The position numbers and the translations under genes are program-made. The notes under the pieces were generated by a model. It was not told where the DNA came from. It worked only from the letters and a program-made list of their open reading frames with translations, and did no database searches. Of a DNA stretch of 26,484 bases, positions 6,827 to 15,477 are shown piece after piece. How positions within the stretch are numbered: the stretch's first letter is position 1; each line of letters opens with the position of its first letter. Source of the stretch: Quadrisphaera sp. (GTDB lineage Bacteria; Actinomycetota; Actinomycetes; Actinomycetales; Quadrisphaeraceae); contig JARIBR010000051.1 of the NCBI GenBank assembly GCA_029258695.1, positions 1-26,484 on the forward strand, given 5' to 3'.

Positions 6827-6833
6827 CACCGGC

Positions 6834-7253
6834 GTGACACCAGCTCCCGAGCCCGTGACCGGTCCGCCGCCGCCGGCCCTCGTGGTCGGTGTCGGCATCG
6901 CTCTCCTCGAGGCGCTGACGCTGCTCGTCGTGGCGGTCCTCTACCTCGTCGCCCTGGCCCGCGAGGGCACGGTCGACGTCGTCTTCGCCCTCCTCACCGC
7001 GGTCCTCGCCCTGGGTCTGGCAGCAGGTCTGGCCCTGTCGGCGCGGGCGCTGTGGCGCGGTGCCCGGTGGGGGAGGGGCCCGGTGATCACCTGGCAGCTC
7101 CTGCAGGTCCCCCTCCTGCAGCCGGCGCTCGGTGGGCCGCTCACCGTCGCCGCGGCGGTGGGCATGGTCGTCGCCGTCGTCGCCGTCGTGGCCCTGCTCC
7201 TGCCCGGTTCCCGGCGCGTCACCAGCGGGGACGAGCCCCCACCGCTCGTCTGA
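6834..7253 (+). CDS. Small four-helix membrane protein, unknown function
   Basis: The product has 139 residues. A proline-rich N-terminus (TPAPEPVTGPPPPA) leads into a helix at about 15-39. Further helices are at about 47-69, 79-97 and 101-125, and a short polar tail ends DEPPPLV. No catalytic or binding motif is visible. Proteins of this kind are found close to whiB1 in other actinobacteria, but I know no function. The helix count is from hydrophobic runs only. It converges on the GNAT gene, with a hairpin at 7257-7285 between them. Confidence 0.75.
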   Translation: MTPAPEPVTGPPPPALVVGVGIALLEALTLLVVAVLYLVALAREGTVDVVFALLTAVLALGLAAGLALSARALWRGARWGRGPVITWQLLQVPLLQPALGGPLTVAAAVGMVVAVVAVVALLLPGSRRVTSGDEPPPLV

Positions 7254-7256
7254 GGC

Positions 7257-7285
7257 CGTCCGGCCGTGAGCGTGTCAGCCGGACG
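7257..7285. terminator. Hairpin between converging genes
   Basis: CGTCCGGC at 7257-7264 and GCCGGACG at 7278-7285 pair perfectly around a 13-nt loop. It lies just after the membrane protein stop and overlaps the stop of the opposing GNAT gene (7275-7277), so it could end transcription from both sides. No U-tract is seen. Confidence 0.5.
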
Positions 7286-7979
7286 AGGCGAGCTCGGCGA
7301 GCGCGTCACCGTCGAGCCGCCAGGTGCTCCACCCCTCGTGGTCCTTCGCCCCCACGGCCGCGTAGACCGCCTGGGCGTCGGTGTTCCAGTCGAGCACCGA
7401 CCACTCCAGCCGGCGGTACCCCGCGTCGAGGCACTCCCGCGCCAGCGCCGCGAGGAGCGCTCGCCCCAGCCCGCCGCCGCGTGCTGCCGGTCGCACGTAC
7501 AAGTCCTCCAGCCAGATGCCGTGCCGGCCGGTCCACGTCGAGTAGGTGCGGAACCACAGCGCCATGCCCACCGTGCGCCAGACCGGCGCCGGGAGGTGCT
7601 CGGCCCCCTCACCGCCGGACGCCTCACCGCCGGACGCCTCGCGGCCGGACGTCTCGTCGCCGGCACTGCTGTGGCTGGCCTGCTCGTCACCAGGACGCTC
7701 CCCCGGCTCGAGGTCCCCGCCGTGGTCGCGGATCTCCGCGACCAGCGCGAAGACGGCGGGGGAGCCCTCGCGTGACGTGTCGAGCGCTGGCACGCCCGGC
7801 TCGGGAGCGTGGTCCGCGGCGGCCCCGAAGAGCGCTCGCGACAGGTCGTCGGGTGTGGCCACCACCAGGTCCTCGGACCGCTCGTACGTCGCGAGCTCGC
7901 AGATCATCTCGTGCATGGCTGCGACATCGTCCGCGTCCGCGGTCCTGATACGGCTGCGGACCTGGTGTGCTGGCTCCAT
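7275..7979 (-). CDS. GNAT-family N-acetyltransferase with a disordered insertion
   Basis: The product has 234 residues. IRTADADDVAAMHEMICELATYE is the first strand and helix of the GNAT fold. VWRTVGMALWFRTYSTWTGRHGIWLEDLYVRPAARGGGLGRALLAALA carries the acetyl-CoA site, with the R-G-G-G-L-G loop. RLEWSVLDWNTDAQAVYAAVGA is motif B. The pattern resembles the spermidine/diamine acetyltransferase (SSAT) branch, which acetylates amines, but the substrate is not proven. About 45 residues (roughly 89-132) are a polar Gly/Glu/Ser insertion with a repeated EASGG unit. They split the domain between early and core strands. The start is ATG 7979, with TACGCT upstream. A GNAT gene is also near whiB1 in M. 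tuberculosis (Rv3216, from memory). Confidence 0.88.
   Translation of the reverse strand: MEPAHQVRSRIRTADADDVAAMHEMICELATYERSEDLVVATPDDLSRALFGAAADHAPEPGVPALDTSREGSPAVFALVAEIRDHGGDLEPGERPGDEQASHSSAGDETSGREASGGEASGGEGAEHLPAPVWRTVGMALWFRTYSTWTGRHGIWLEDLYVRPAARGGGLGRALLAALARECLDAGYRRLEWSVLDWNTDAQAVYAAVGAKDHEGWSTWRLDGDALAELASSG
7608..7663. repeat. 15-bp tandem repeat inside the GNAT gene
   Basis: CTCACCGCCGGACGC occurs at 7608-7622 and 7623-7637. A diverged third copy lies at 7638-7652 and a partial fourth follows. The unit length keeps frame and encodes the ASGGE repeats of the disordered insertion, so copy number could vary without breaking the gene. Confidence 0.7.
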
Positions 7980-7985
7980 CGCCGC

Positions 7986-7991
7986 AGCGTA
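7986..7991 (-). promoter_or_regulatory. -10 element TACGCT, leaderless start of GNAT gene
   Basis: On the minus strand TACGCT is followed by 6 nt and then ATG 7979. It is the same hexamer and spacing as at the pdtaS-like gene. Confidence 0.5.
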
Positions 7992-8052
7992 GGGGGGCCA
8001 ACCCGCGAACCGTCCGGCTGCGCGAGGCGGGCGGCTGGGCGCACGGCGAGCG

Positions 8053-11000
8053 CTACGGGCACGAGGCCGCGCGTCCGACCCGGCCGGGTCCCTCCTCGGG
8101 GCCCGCCAGCTGGACGGTGCTCACGCGCCCACCGCGGAGCACCACGGCCCGTCCCGGCGGCCCCGGCCGCGGAGGCGGCAGCCGTACCCCGCCCACGTCA
8201 CCGGCACCCGGGGGCACGGGGTGCAGCAGCAGCGCCCGGTGCGAGCGACGCATCGCGGGGAGCAGCCCGCGATAGGCGGCGACGAGGTCCTCCGGTGAGC
8301 CTGCGGCCACGACCGCGAAGCTTCCCAGCGCCCCGTCGAGGGCGCCGGCCAGGACGTCGTCGACCGGTCCTCCCGCGACCCGCTCGACGTCGTCGACGAG
8401 CACCACCGTCGTCTCGTCCTGCCCTGCGGCACCCGGTGACGCGGTCAGCGACGACCGCAGGGCCTCCGCGTCGCCCGGCGCCGGTGCGGCGACCGCGGCG
8501 CCCAGGGCCCACGCGCGCAGGGGTGAGCGCGGCGGCGCCACGACGACCACCGTCCTGCCGCAGCGCAGCGCCGAGCGGCCGAGCGTCACCAGCGCGCTGG
8601 AACGGCCCGTGCCCGGGGACCCCGCGACCAGCCAGGCGTCGCCCGGGCCGAGGTCGACGTGCACGACGTCCACGTCCGGGCCACCGAGGCCTACCGGGAC
8701 GCGCTCCGCCCGGTCCTCCGGGGGTGGGGTCTGCGGTGCGCTCGGCGCGGGGCCGGGGCCGTCGTCACACCGCCCCCACAGCTCGTGGAGGTCGAGGCGT
8801 GACGGCAGCTCCGGGACCCGGGGCGGCGCCGCCCCACGGTGCCCCGCCGATGCCGCGTGGGCGGCGAGCGACGACCCGGCGTCCGGGGCTGCGCCCGACC
8901 TGGCGTCGGGGGCTGTGCCCGGCCCCGAGACCCGCCCCTCGAGGACACCGACCTGCCCGACCACCGTCTCGGGGCCCGAGCCCATCACGAGCACCCGCCC
9001 TGGAGGCATGTGCGCCGGGACGTCACGGGAGCGCACACCGGCCATGACGTGGTCGGTCGGGTCGCTGGCGGCGAGCAGCCACCGGTGCGTGACCACCGGC
9101 CCCCACCGGCCCCCGAGGAGCTGGCGGTCGCCCGCCAGCACGGGCACCACGCCGACCGCGGGGCCCTCGGTGACCAACCGGTGCACGAGGTCGCCGACGT
9201 CGGCGCCCGGTCCAGCCAACGGTGCGTCGCGGGGGTCGAGGAGGCGCCCCGCATCGTCGACGAGGAGCAGCGTCAGCGGCCCGGGACCTGACCGCCCCGG
9301 TACGGGCGAGCTCTGCGCGGCGGTGCGCTGACGCTGCACCACGAGCTCCTCCAGGCGGTGCAGCAGGCGCAGGAGGCGCTCGGTGTCGTCGGGGTCGACC
9401 ACCGCTCCGACGCAGCCGAGCCGCTCGACCCCCGAGAGCGCCGGGCTGGCGCGTGCGACCACGTAGACGTGGGCCCCGTCGGACCGCCCGGCGCTCGCCG
9501 CCGCGATCGCGGCCAGCGCGGTCGACCGACCGCTGCGCGGTGCGCCGACCACGACGAGCGGTCCGGAGACGTCGAGGCGCAGCGCGTCGCGTCGCTGCTG
9601 GGCGGGGAGGTCCACGACGCCGACGGCCACGCCGGGGTCGGCCGCGGTGCGCGAGCCGGTCGCGGTGCGCGAGCCGGTGTCGGTGACGGTGGCGGCACGG
9701 GTGGGGTCGTCCCCGGCGCTGGCCCGCACGGTCGGCAGGGGGATGGTCGGCAGGGGGACGCTCTCCGGCAGCGCCGGCAACCACGGGCTGTCCGGGGCCG
9801 GCATCCCCGCGGCCGCGGCGCGGACCGCCGCCACCACCCGGACCACGTCGCTGGGCTCCTCCGGCCCCTCGTGTCCGTCGTGCCCCTCGCGAGCCGCCGC
9901 GGCGTCGTTCGCCTCAGCCTGGGTGGTTCCGGTCACGATGGCCTCGGAGCCGGTCCAGCCCGTCGAGCCCCGCGCCACGGAGGGGGGCGGGCGCCGTGGC
10001 AGCGCGGTCACTGACGTGCGCGCCGCCGTGGCAGCGCGAGATCCTCGACCGCTGCTGACCCCGGCGACCCGTGCCGCCTGGACCGGCGCCGGCTCACCAC
10101 CCGCCACGCTGACCAGCGCGCGCCCCGGCGTGGACGCGCTGATCCGCGCAGCACCGCGGTGGTCGATGACGTCGCGGGAGTCGCTCTCGTCCTGCACCCG
10201 CAGGGCGACGCGCAGCGAGGTGTTGGCGCGGATGTCGGCGCTGACCACCCCGGCAGGACGCTGCGTGGCGAGCACGAGGTGGACCCCCAGGGAACGCCCC
10301 ACCGCGGCCAGGCGCACGAGACCGCCGAGGAAGTCGGGCACCTCCTCGGCGAGGACCCGGAACTCGTCGACCACCACGAGCAGCCGGGGCACGACGGGCA
10401 GGTCCTCGCCGCGGGCTCGGCGCGCGACCAGGCTCGCGTGGTCCCGGCACCCGGCCGCGGCCAGCACCCGCTCGCGGCGGCGCACCTCGGCGCCGAGCGA
10501 GGCGAGCGCCCGGGCGGTGAGGTGGGTGTCGAGGTCGGTGACCAGGCCGACGACGTGGGGGAGGTCGACCAGGTCCGCGAAGGCAGCGCCGCCCTTGTAG
10601 TCGACGAGGACGAACGCACACTCCTGCGGGGTGTTGGCCACCGCGAGCGAGGTCACCATCGTCACCAGCAGCTCCGACTTGCCCGATCCGGTGGTGCCGG
10701 CGACCAGGGCGTGCGGGCCGTCCCGCTCGAGGTCGACCTCCCACCTGCTCGACCCGGTGGGACGCGGGCCGGCCGCGTCACCTCGGCCGCCGCCCTCGCG
10801 CGCGCCGAGCACGGCCACGGCGCTGCGGGGGCGTCGCTCCCACCCGTCGGCGATCGCCGACGGGTCGGTGGCGTCCAGCGGCAGGGTCTCCAGGAGGGTG
10901 AGCCGGTCGGGCAGGGCGCCCCGAGGCGCGTCGGCGCTCCGCGAGCGCAGCGGCGCGAGGTGGCGGGCGCTCGCGTCGGCTGCGCTCTCGGGCACCAGGT

Positions 11001-13059
11001 CGAGGCGGACCGGGGAGCCGGCCTCGTGGTCCGTGGCCGGGTTCGTCGACGCCGGCCAGCGGAGCGGCTCCTGGGTGACCAGCCGGGTGACGTGACCGGT
11101 GCCGTCCGCGGTGACCTCGACGACCGCGCCGCACCCGGAGGGCAGGTCGTCGCGGTGGTCGGCGACAGCGATCACGTGCACCCCGGCAGCGGGGCCGCGG
11201 TCGAGGAGCTCGGCGACGAGGGCGTCGTCGTCGCCGGCTCCCCGGTCGAGCACGAGGAGGACCTCCGGACCCGACGCGGACGCGGCGCCGAGGCCGTCCG
11301 GGTCCTTCGCCCCGCGACGGGCGCGCACGAGGTCGACCACGTCGCGGACCACCTGAGAGGAGCCCCCGTCCGGAGGAGCTCCCGCACCCGCAGCGCCGCC
11401 CGCGCCCGTGGCGGCCATGGCGTGCGGCAGCCACGACGCCCCGGGCCACACCGACCCTGGGACGGCGGTCCGCAGCCGGGCGGGGGAGTGGAGCACCGCG
11501 GCGCCGACGAGCATCGAGCGCACCACGGCCAGGCACACCTCCCGCGGGCCGGTGACGCCGATCCCGCCGGTCTCGGCGGGATCCACCAGCACCGGGGCCT
11601 CGGCGTGGACGGTGTCGACCAGCAGCGGCTCCGGCGCGCCGGAGCCGGCAGCCTCGTGCGTGCCGTGCGTGCCGTGCGTGCCGTGCGTGCGGGTCCCCGT
11701 GTCCGTACCCATCGCCCCGGTCCTCAGCGCGCTCCCCGCGGCGTGACGTACCTGGACGGCCCCGGGCACGCGTCCGGTCCCCAGCCGGAGCAGCGTCGCC
11801 CCGCGCCCGCGGCTCCACAGCTCCGGGCCGCCGTGGGCCGCCGCGGTCGCCAGTGTCCCCGCGTCCGGACCGGTGGCGCGCAGCACCGCGGCGTCGGCGG
11901 CCATCGCTGCTCCGGCGCCCTCACGCAGGGCCGCGAGGCGGCGCTGGTGGCGCGCTACCTCGCCGGCGTGGCGCGCCCGTCCGGCGCGGCGCTCCCCCCA
12001 GGACGTCCCGAGCACCATGACGGGCGCCGCCAGACCGAACAGCAGCGCCATGGGTGACCACACGATCGCCATGACCACCGCGAGGACGAGCGGCAGCACC
12101 ACCGCGAGCCACGACGTGCGCGGCGGCGCGGGTGCGGCCGGTTCGTCGGGCACCTCGAGCGTCGTGGCGGCGCGGGTCGGCGGTGCGGTGGCAGGGGGAT
12201 CGAGGAGGAGGCGGCCGTCGCCGTCGGGACGGCCTCGCCTCGGTGGCGTCCGTGTCCCCTCGTGCGTCGCCAGGGCCGGTACCTGCAAGGCCTCGAGGCG
12301 CAGGACGCTCGCGCCGACGACGAGCTCGTCGCCGGGCCGGAGCGCTGACCAGCTTTCTCCGAGCGCCCCGCCGAGGCCGGGCATCGCGTCCGCCCCCGTC
12401 TCCTCGCCCGCCGCGCGCCCCCCGACCTTCGCGTCCCCCCGAGCCTTCGCGTCCGCCCCGGCCGGACCGCCGACCGGTCGAGCGCTGTCGAGCGGGCCGC
12501 GATGGCTCGAGCCATTGGTCGACGCGAGGTCGCGCGCCTCGACCCCGGAGGCTCGCACGCGCAGCACCACGTGGCGGCGCGAGACCTCGGCGTCGGTGAG
12601 CCGCACGGCGCAGCGCGCGTCACGCCCGACGAGGTGGTGGCCCACGGCCAGGGACCACCTCGTCCCCGCGCACGGACCGGCGACGGCGACGAGGGTCACC
12701 ACGGCGGGGGCGATGACGGGGGAGAGGCGGTCGGCCGCGACGGCGGAGCCGCGTCGACGGTTCGAGCCGGCGCCCGCGTCGGGCGTCCGTGGGCCGGGCG
12801 CGCCGCCGAGGACCAGCGTCGCACCGTGCAGCAGGGGTGGGTGCCCGACCGGCTGGCCGTCTGCGACCGGGGAACCGCCGACGAGGTAGTCCACGGCGCT
12901 GGCTCGCGCGCTCGCCTCGATCCAGCCGCGGTCGGCGGCGACGGTGAGCAGCCCCTCGCGCAGCCCGGCGAAGGTCTCGCCCGGTGGGGCGTCGACCACG
13001 ACGTCCACCGTGTCGGGTCCTGCGGTGAGGGGCGCGACGAGGGAGAGGGCGAGGCGCAC
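8053..13059 (-). CDS. FHA-FtsK/SpoIIIE three-ATPase membrane protein (EssC/EccC-like)
   Basis: The product has 1668 residues. Residues 1-85 look like a ubiquitin-like (YukD/EssC N-terminal) domain. An FHA domain follows at about 125-255 (G145-R146, SRRH 160-163, STN 180-182). It would bind phosphothreonine. Two membrane helices are at about 317-352. Three FtsK/SpoIIIE-type ATPase domains follow. The first has a perfect P-loop, GTTGSGKS at 788-795, plus DYKGGAAF and VVVDEF. The second (GAPRSGRS, 1172-1179) and third (GSPGTGRS, 1480-1487) have Arg in place of the Walker lysine. The order matches EssC/EccC motors of type VII secretion, but no WXG100 substrate or other secretion gene lies in the window. 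It diverges from the tad operon, so a link with pilus assembly is conceivable but unproven. GTG 13059 is the start, with CAGTCT 6 nt upstream. Confidence 0.88.
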   Translation of the reverse strand: MRLALSLVAPLTAGPDTVDVVVDAPPGETFAGLREGLLTVAADRGWIEASARASAVDYLVGGSPVADGQPVGHPPLLHGATLVLGGAPGPRTPDAGAGSNRRRGSAVAADRLSPVIAPAVVTLVAVAGPCAGTRWSLAVGHHLVGRDARCAVRLTDAEVSRRHVVLRVRASGVEARDLASTNGSSHRGPLDSARPVGGPAGADAKARGDAKVGGRAAGEETGADAMPGLGGALGESWSALRPGDELVVGASVLRLEALQVPALATHEGTRTPPRRGRPDGDGRLLLDPPATAPPTRAATTLEVPDEPAAPAPPRTSWLAVVLPLVLAVVMAIVWSPMALLFGLAAPVMVLGTSWGERRAGRARHAGEVARHQRRLAALREGAGAAMAADAAVLRATGPDAGTLATAAAHGGPELWSRGRGATLLRLGTGRVPGAVQVRHAAGSALRTGAMGTDTGTRTHGTHGTHGTHEAAGSGAPEPLLVDTVHAEAPVLVDPAETGGIGVTGPREVCLAVVRSMLVGAAVLHSPARLRTAVPGSVWPGASWLPHAMAATGAGGAAGAGAPPDGGSSQVVRDVVDLVRARRGAKDPDGLGAASASGPEVLLVLDRGAGDDDALVAELLDRGPAAGVHVIAVADHRDDLPSGCGAVVEVTADGTGHVTRLVTQEPLRWPASTNPATDHEAGSPVRLDLVPESAADASARHLAPLRSRSADAPRGALPDRLTLLETLPLDATDPSAIADGWERRPRSAVAVLGAREGGGRGDAAGPRPTGSSRWEVDLERDGPHALVAGTTGSGKSELLVTMVTSLAVANTPQECAFVLVDYKGGAAFADLVDLPHVVGLVTDLDTHLTARALASLGAEVRRRERVLAAAGCRDHASLVARRARGEDLPVVPRLLVVVDEFRVLAEEVPDFLGGLVRLAAVGRSLGVHLVLATQRPAGVVSADIRANTSLRVALRVQDESDSRDVIDHRGAARISASTPGRALVSVAGGEPAPVQAARVAGVSSGRGSRAATAARTSVTALPRRPPPSVARGSTGWTGSEAIVTGTTQAEANDAAAAREGHDGHEGPEEPSDVVRVVAAVRAAAAGMPAPDSPWLPALPESVPLPTIPLPTVRASAGDDPTRAATVTDTGSRTATGSRTAADPGVAVGVVDLPAQQRRDALRLDVSGPLVVVGAPRSGRSTALAAIAAASAGRSDGAHVYVVARASPALSGVERLGCVGAVVDPDDTERLLRLLHRLEELVVQRQRTAAQSSPVPGRSGPGPLTLLLVDDAGRLLDPRDAPLAGPGADVGDLVHRLVTEGPAVGVVPVLAGDRQLLGGRWGPVVTHRWLLAASDPTDHVMAGVRSRDVPAHMPPGRVLVMGSGPETVVGQVGVLEGRVSGPGTAPDARSGAAPDAGSSLAAHAASAGHRGAAPPRVPELPSRLDLHELWGRCDDGPGPAPSAPQTPPPEDRAERVPVGLGGPDVDVVHVDLGPGDAWLVAGSPGTGRSSALVTLGRSALRCGRTVVVVAPPRSPLRAWALGAAVAAPAPGDAEALRSSLTASPGAAGQDETTVVLVDDVERVAGGPVDDVLAGALDGALGSFAVVAAGSPEDLVAAYRGLLPAMRRSHRALLLHPVPPGAGDVGGVRLPPPRPGPPGRAVVLRGGRVSTVQLAGPEEGPGRVGRAASCP
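11656..11691. repeat. 9-bp tandem repeat, four units, inside the FtsK-like gene
   Basis: GTGCGTGCC is repeated three times from 11656, and a fourth copy ends in G. It encodes alternating Thr-His-Gly tripeptides in a low-complexity stretch between the membrane helices and the first ATPase domain. The unit preserves the reading frame. Confidence 0.75.
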
Positions 13060-13065
13060 CCGCCG

Positions 13066-13071
13066 AGACTG
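13066..13071 (-). promoter_or_regulatory. -10 element CAGTCT, leaderless start of the FtsK-like gene
   Basis: On the minus strand CAGTCT is followed by 6 nt and then GTG 13059. It resembles the CAGACT elements at 1271 and 20786. Confidence 0.4.
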
Positions 13072-13241
13072 GGCCCTCGGGACCCGCTCCCGGGCCGTTC
13101 ACCCGTCCGGCTGTGGACGACGGACGGTTCCGCTCACGCTCCGACGAGCACGAGAGCACGCACCGTCCGTCGGGGGCGCCGACCGGTGGGGACTTGTCCA
13201 CATCAGCGGCCCGACGCTCCGGCCGACGCCCGAGAAGGGCC

Positions 13242-13247
13242 TAACGT
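13242..13247 (+). promoter_or_regulatory. Candidate -10 element TAACGT of the tad operon
   Basis: TAACGT would give a leader of about 47 nt before ATG 13301. A strong RBS, GGAGG at 13291-13295, lies 5 nt before that ATG. No clear -35 is seen. The 241-bp divergent region also contains TTGTCCACA at 13194-13202 and, on the other strand, CGTCCACAG at 13111-13119. Confidence 0.4.
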
Positions 13248-13300
13248 CCGGGCCGCCGGAGGAGATCACCGGTCCGGCGCTCGACCGAGGGGAGGCAACG

Positions 13301-14578
13301 ATGACGAGCACCGTCACGCCGACCCGCCCCGCACGCGGCGCCTCCACGCCCCAGGCCCTCGAGGTGGTCGAGGACGAGGTGCGCCAGCTCGTGCGGCAGC
13401 GTTCCCTCGACCCCGCCCGTGACCTCGCGGACGTCCGGGCCGTCGTGGCCGACGTGATGAGCGACTACGCCGAGCGCTCCCTCGACGGGCTGCTGCCGGC
13501 GATCGCGGACCCAGCGCGCGTGGAGCGGGCCGTGCTGGACGCCGTGTGCGGGCTCGGGCCCCTGCAGCCCTACGTCGACGACCCGTCCGTCGAGGAGATC
13601 TGGATCAACGAGCCCGGGATGGTCTTCGTCGCCCGCGGTGGGCGCAGCGAGCTGACGACGACGATCCTCAGCTCCGCGCAGGTCGCCGAGCTCGTCGAGC
13701 GGATGCTCAAGGGATCGGGACGACGGGTGGACCTCTCCAGCCCCTTCGTCGACGCCGTGCTCGAGGACGGCTCGCGGCTGCACGTGGTGATCCCCGACGT
13801 GACGCGGCGACACTGGGCGGTCAACATCCGCAAGTTCGTCGTCAGGGCCTCACGGCTCGAGGACCTCGTCGCGCTCGGGACGCTCACGGCGCCCGCCGCG
13901 CGCTTCCTCGAGGCGGCGGTCGCCGCGGGCCTCAACGTCATCGTCTCCGGGGGGACGCAGGCCGGCAAGACCACCCTGCTCAACTGCCTGGCCGCCGCCG
14001 TCCCGCCGCGCCAGCGGGTGGTCTCGTGCGAGGAGGTCTTCGAGCTCAAGATTCCCCTCCGCGACGTCGTCGCGATGCAGTGCCGCCAGCCCTCGCTCGA
14101 GGGCACCGGTGAGATCCCGCTGCGCCGCCTGGTCAAGGAGGCCCTGCGCATGCGACCCGACCGCATCGTGGTGGGTGAGGTGCGCCAGGAGGAGAGCCTC
14201 GACCTGCTGATCGCCCTGAACTCGGGCTTGCCGGGCATGGCGAGCATCCACGCCAACTCCGCCCGCGAGGCCATCACCAAGCTGTGCACGCTGCCGCTGC
14301 TCGCCGGCGCGAACGTCAGCGACCGCTTCGTCGTCCCCACCGTCGCCTCGTCCGTCGACCTCGTCGTCCACACCGCGATGGCTGCGGACGGCCACCGCGG
14401 CGTGCGCGAGATCGTGGCCGTCCCCGGCCGGGTCGAGGGCGACGTGGTCGAGGTGAGCGACCTGTTCACCACCACCGACGGCTCCCTGGTCCGCGCGGGC
14501 GGCTTCCCGCCGCACCCTGACCGGTTCGCGCGCGCCGGTCATGACCTCGCCGGCCTCCTGGCGACGGGTGGGCGGTGA
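13301..14578 (+). CDS. tadA: TadA/CpaF-type secretion ATPase
   Basis: The product has 425 residues and is cytoplasmic. This is the motor of the Flp/Tad pilus, a PilT/VirB11-family hexameric ATPase. The N-terminal domain ends with LGPLQPYVDDPSVEEIWIN (about 85-103). The Walker A motif is GGTQAGKT at 217-224. VVSCEEVFEL (about 240-249) is the Asp box region. The Walker B region is RMRPDRIVVGEVRQEE, about 283-298, and the His box is GLPGMASIHANSA. All motifs are intact. The length is normal for the actinobacterial branch. ATG 13301 has a GGAGG RBS. The stop overlaps the tadB start by 4 bp. It is the first gene of a run that extends to 18213. Confidence 0.95.
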   Translation: MTSTVTPTRPARGASTPQALEVVEDEVRQLVRQRSLDPARDLADVRAVVADVMSDYAERSLDGLLPAIADPARVERAVLDAVCGLGPLQPYVDDPSVEEIWINEPGMVFVARGGRSELTTTILSSAQVAELVERMLKGSGRRVDLSSPFVDAVLEDGSRLHVVIPDVTRRHWAVNIRKFVVRASRLEDLVALGTLTAPAARFLEAAVAAGLNVIVSGGTQAGKTTLLNCLAAAVPPRQRVVSCEEVFELKIPLRDVVAMQCRQPSLEGTGEIPLRRLVKEALRMRPDRIVVGEVRQEESLDLLIALNSGLPGMASIHANSAREAITKLCTLPLLAGANVSDRFVVPTVASSVDLVVHTAMAADGHRGVREIVAVPGRVEGDVVEVSDLFTTTDGSLVRAGGFPPHPDRFARAGHDLAGLLATGGR

Positions 14579-15477
14579 GCGCCGTGGTCGAGGTCCTCGG
14601 CCCCGTCCGCGGCACCGTGCTGGGGCTCGTGGCGGGAACGGGGCTGTTCTGCGTCTGGTGGGCGTGCTGGGCGAGCCCCGCCCCCGCGGTCGCCCGGACC
14701 GGGCTCATCGCCCGCTGGCGCCGCCGCACCGGTGACGACCTCACCGCCGCCGGGGTCCACGGGCTCTCGCCCGGTGTCCTCGCCGCCGCGTCGCTCAGCG
14801 CCGGCCTGGTGGTGGGCACCGGGGCGCTCGCGGTCTCGTCCTCACCGCCGATCGCCCTGTGCTTCGCGGTCATCGTGGGCTCCGTGCCGGTGCGTGCCGT
14901 CCGTGCTCGGGCGGACCGGCGACGCGAAGAGCTGCGGGGGACGTGGCCGGAGGCGGTGGACGACCTCGCCTCCGCGGTGCGGGCGGGCCTGTCGCTCCCC
15001 GAGGCGCTCGCGGCGCTGCGCCACCGCGGACCGGTTCCGCTGCGGGCGGCGTTCGCGGTGTTCGCCGACGACTACCGCGCCTCCGGTCGCTTCATGGCCT
15101 GCCTCGACGACCTGAAGGTCCGCCTCGCCGACCCCGTCGGTGACCGCGTCGTCGAGGCGCTGCGGCTCACCCGGGAGGTCGGGGGGAACGATCTCGGCCG
15201 CCTGCTCCGCACCCTCTCGACGTTCCTGCGCGACGACGCCAGGACGCGCGCGGAGCTCATCACCCGTCAGGGCTGGACGGTCAACGGGGCACGGCTCGCG
15301 GTGGCGGCGCCCTGGGCGGTCCTCGCGCTGCTGGCGACGCGCAGCGAGGCCGTCGCGGCCTACAACTCCGGCGCCGGCGTGCTCGTGCTGGCCATCGGCG
15401 CCGGCGCGTCGCTGGGCGCCTACCGCCTCATGATGGTGCTGGGCCGCCTCCCCTCGGAGGAGCGGGTGCTGCGGTGA
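14575..15477 (+). CDS. tadB: TadB, T2SSF-domain pilus platform protein
   Basis: The product has 300 residues. Helices are at about residues 12-33, then a hydrophobic pair at about 68-103, and two near the C-terminus (about 238-285). The cytoplasmic type II secretion F domain lies between, with WPEAVDDLASAVRAGLSLPEALAALRHRGP and VVEALRLTREVGGNDLGRLLRTLS. TadB and TadC form the inner platform on which TadA acts. The GTG start overlaps the tadA stop, and the tadB stop overlaps the next start in the same way, so the three are translationally coupled. Confidence 0.92.
   Translation: MSAVVEVLGPVRGTVLGLVAGTGLFCVWWACWASPAPAVARTGLIARWRRRTGDDLTAAGVHGLSPGVLAAASLSAGLVVGTGALAVSSSPPIALCFAVIVGSVPVRAVRARADRRREELRGTWPEAVDDLASAVRAGLSLPEALAALRHRGPVPLRAAFAVFADDYRASGRFMACLDDLKVRLADPVGDRVVEALRLTREVGGNDLGRLLRTLSTFLRDDARTRAELITRQGWTVNGARLAVAAPWAVLALLATRSEAVAAYNSGAGVLVLAIGAGASLGAYRLMMVLGRLPSEERVLR

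Larger units (their letters stand above)
6493..6833. other. Intergenic region between whiB1 and the membrane protein gene
   Basis: This 341-bp space separates two divergent genes and is less G+C-rich than its surroundings. It holds the whiB1 RBS, the palindrome at 6534-6551, a candidate whiB1 promoter at 6638-6666, and the -10 element of the plus-strand gene at 6821. Other visible items are TTATCCACA at 6639-6647, a perfect DnaA-box-like 9-mer, and two GGTAAT copies in the A+T-rich stretch 6670-6710. I see no RNA gene or coding frame. Confidence 0.6.

Noticed and set aside
11656..11691. CRISPR-like repeat
   Set aside because: Units of 9 bp without spacers, in frame inside a gene; it is a coding microsatellite.
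10159..12057. Long plus-strand frame opposite the FtsK-like gene
   Set aside because: No family match. The minus-strand protein has clear FtsK motifs over the same span.
13099..13347. Possible small gene in the divergent region between the FtsK-like gene and tadA
   Set aside because: The frame runs through the tadA RBS and start on the other strand and has no recognisable features.
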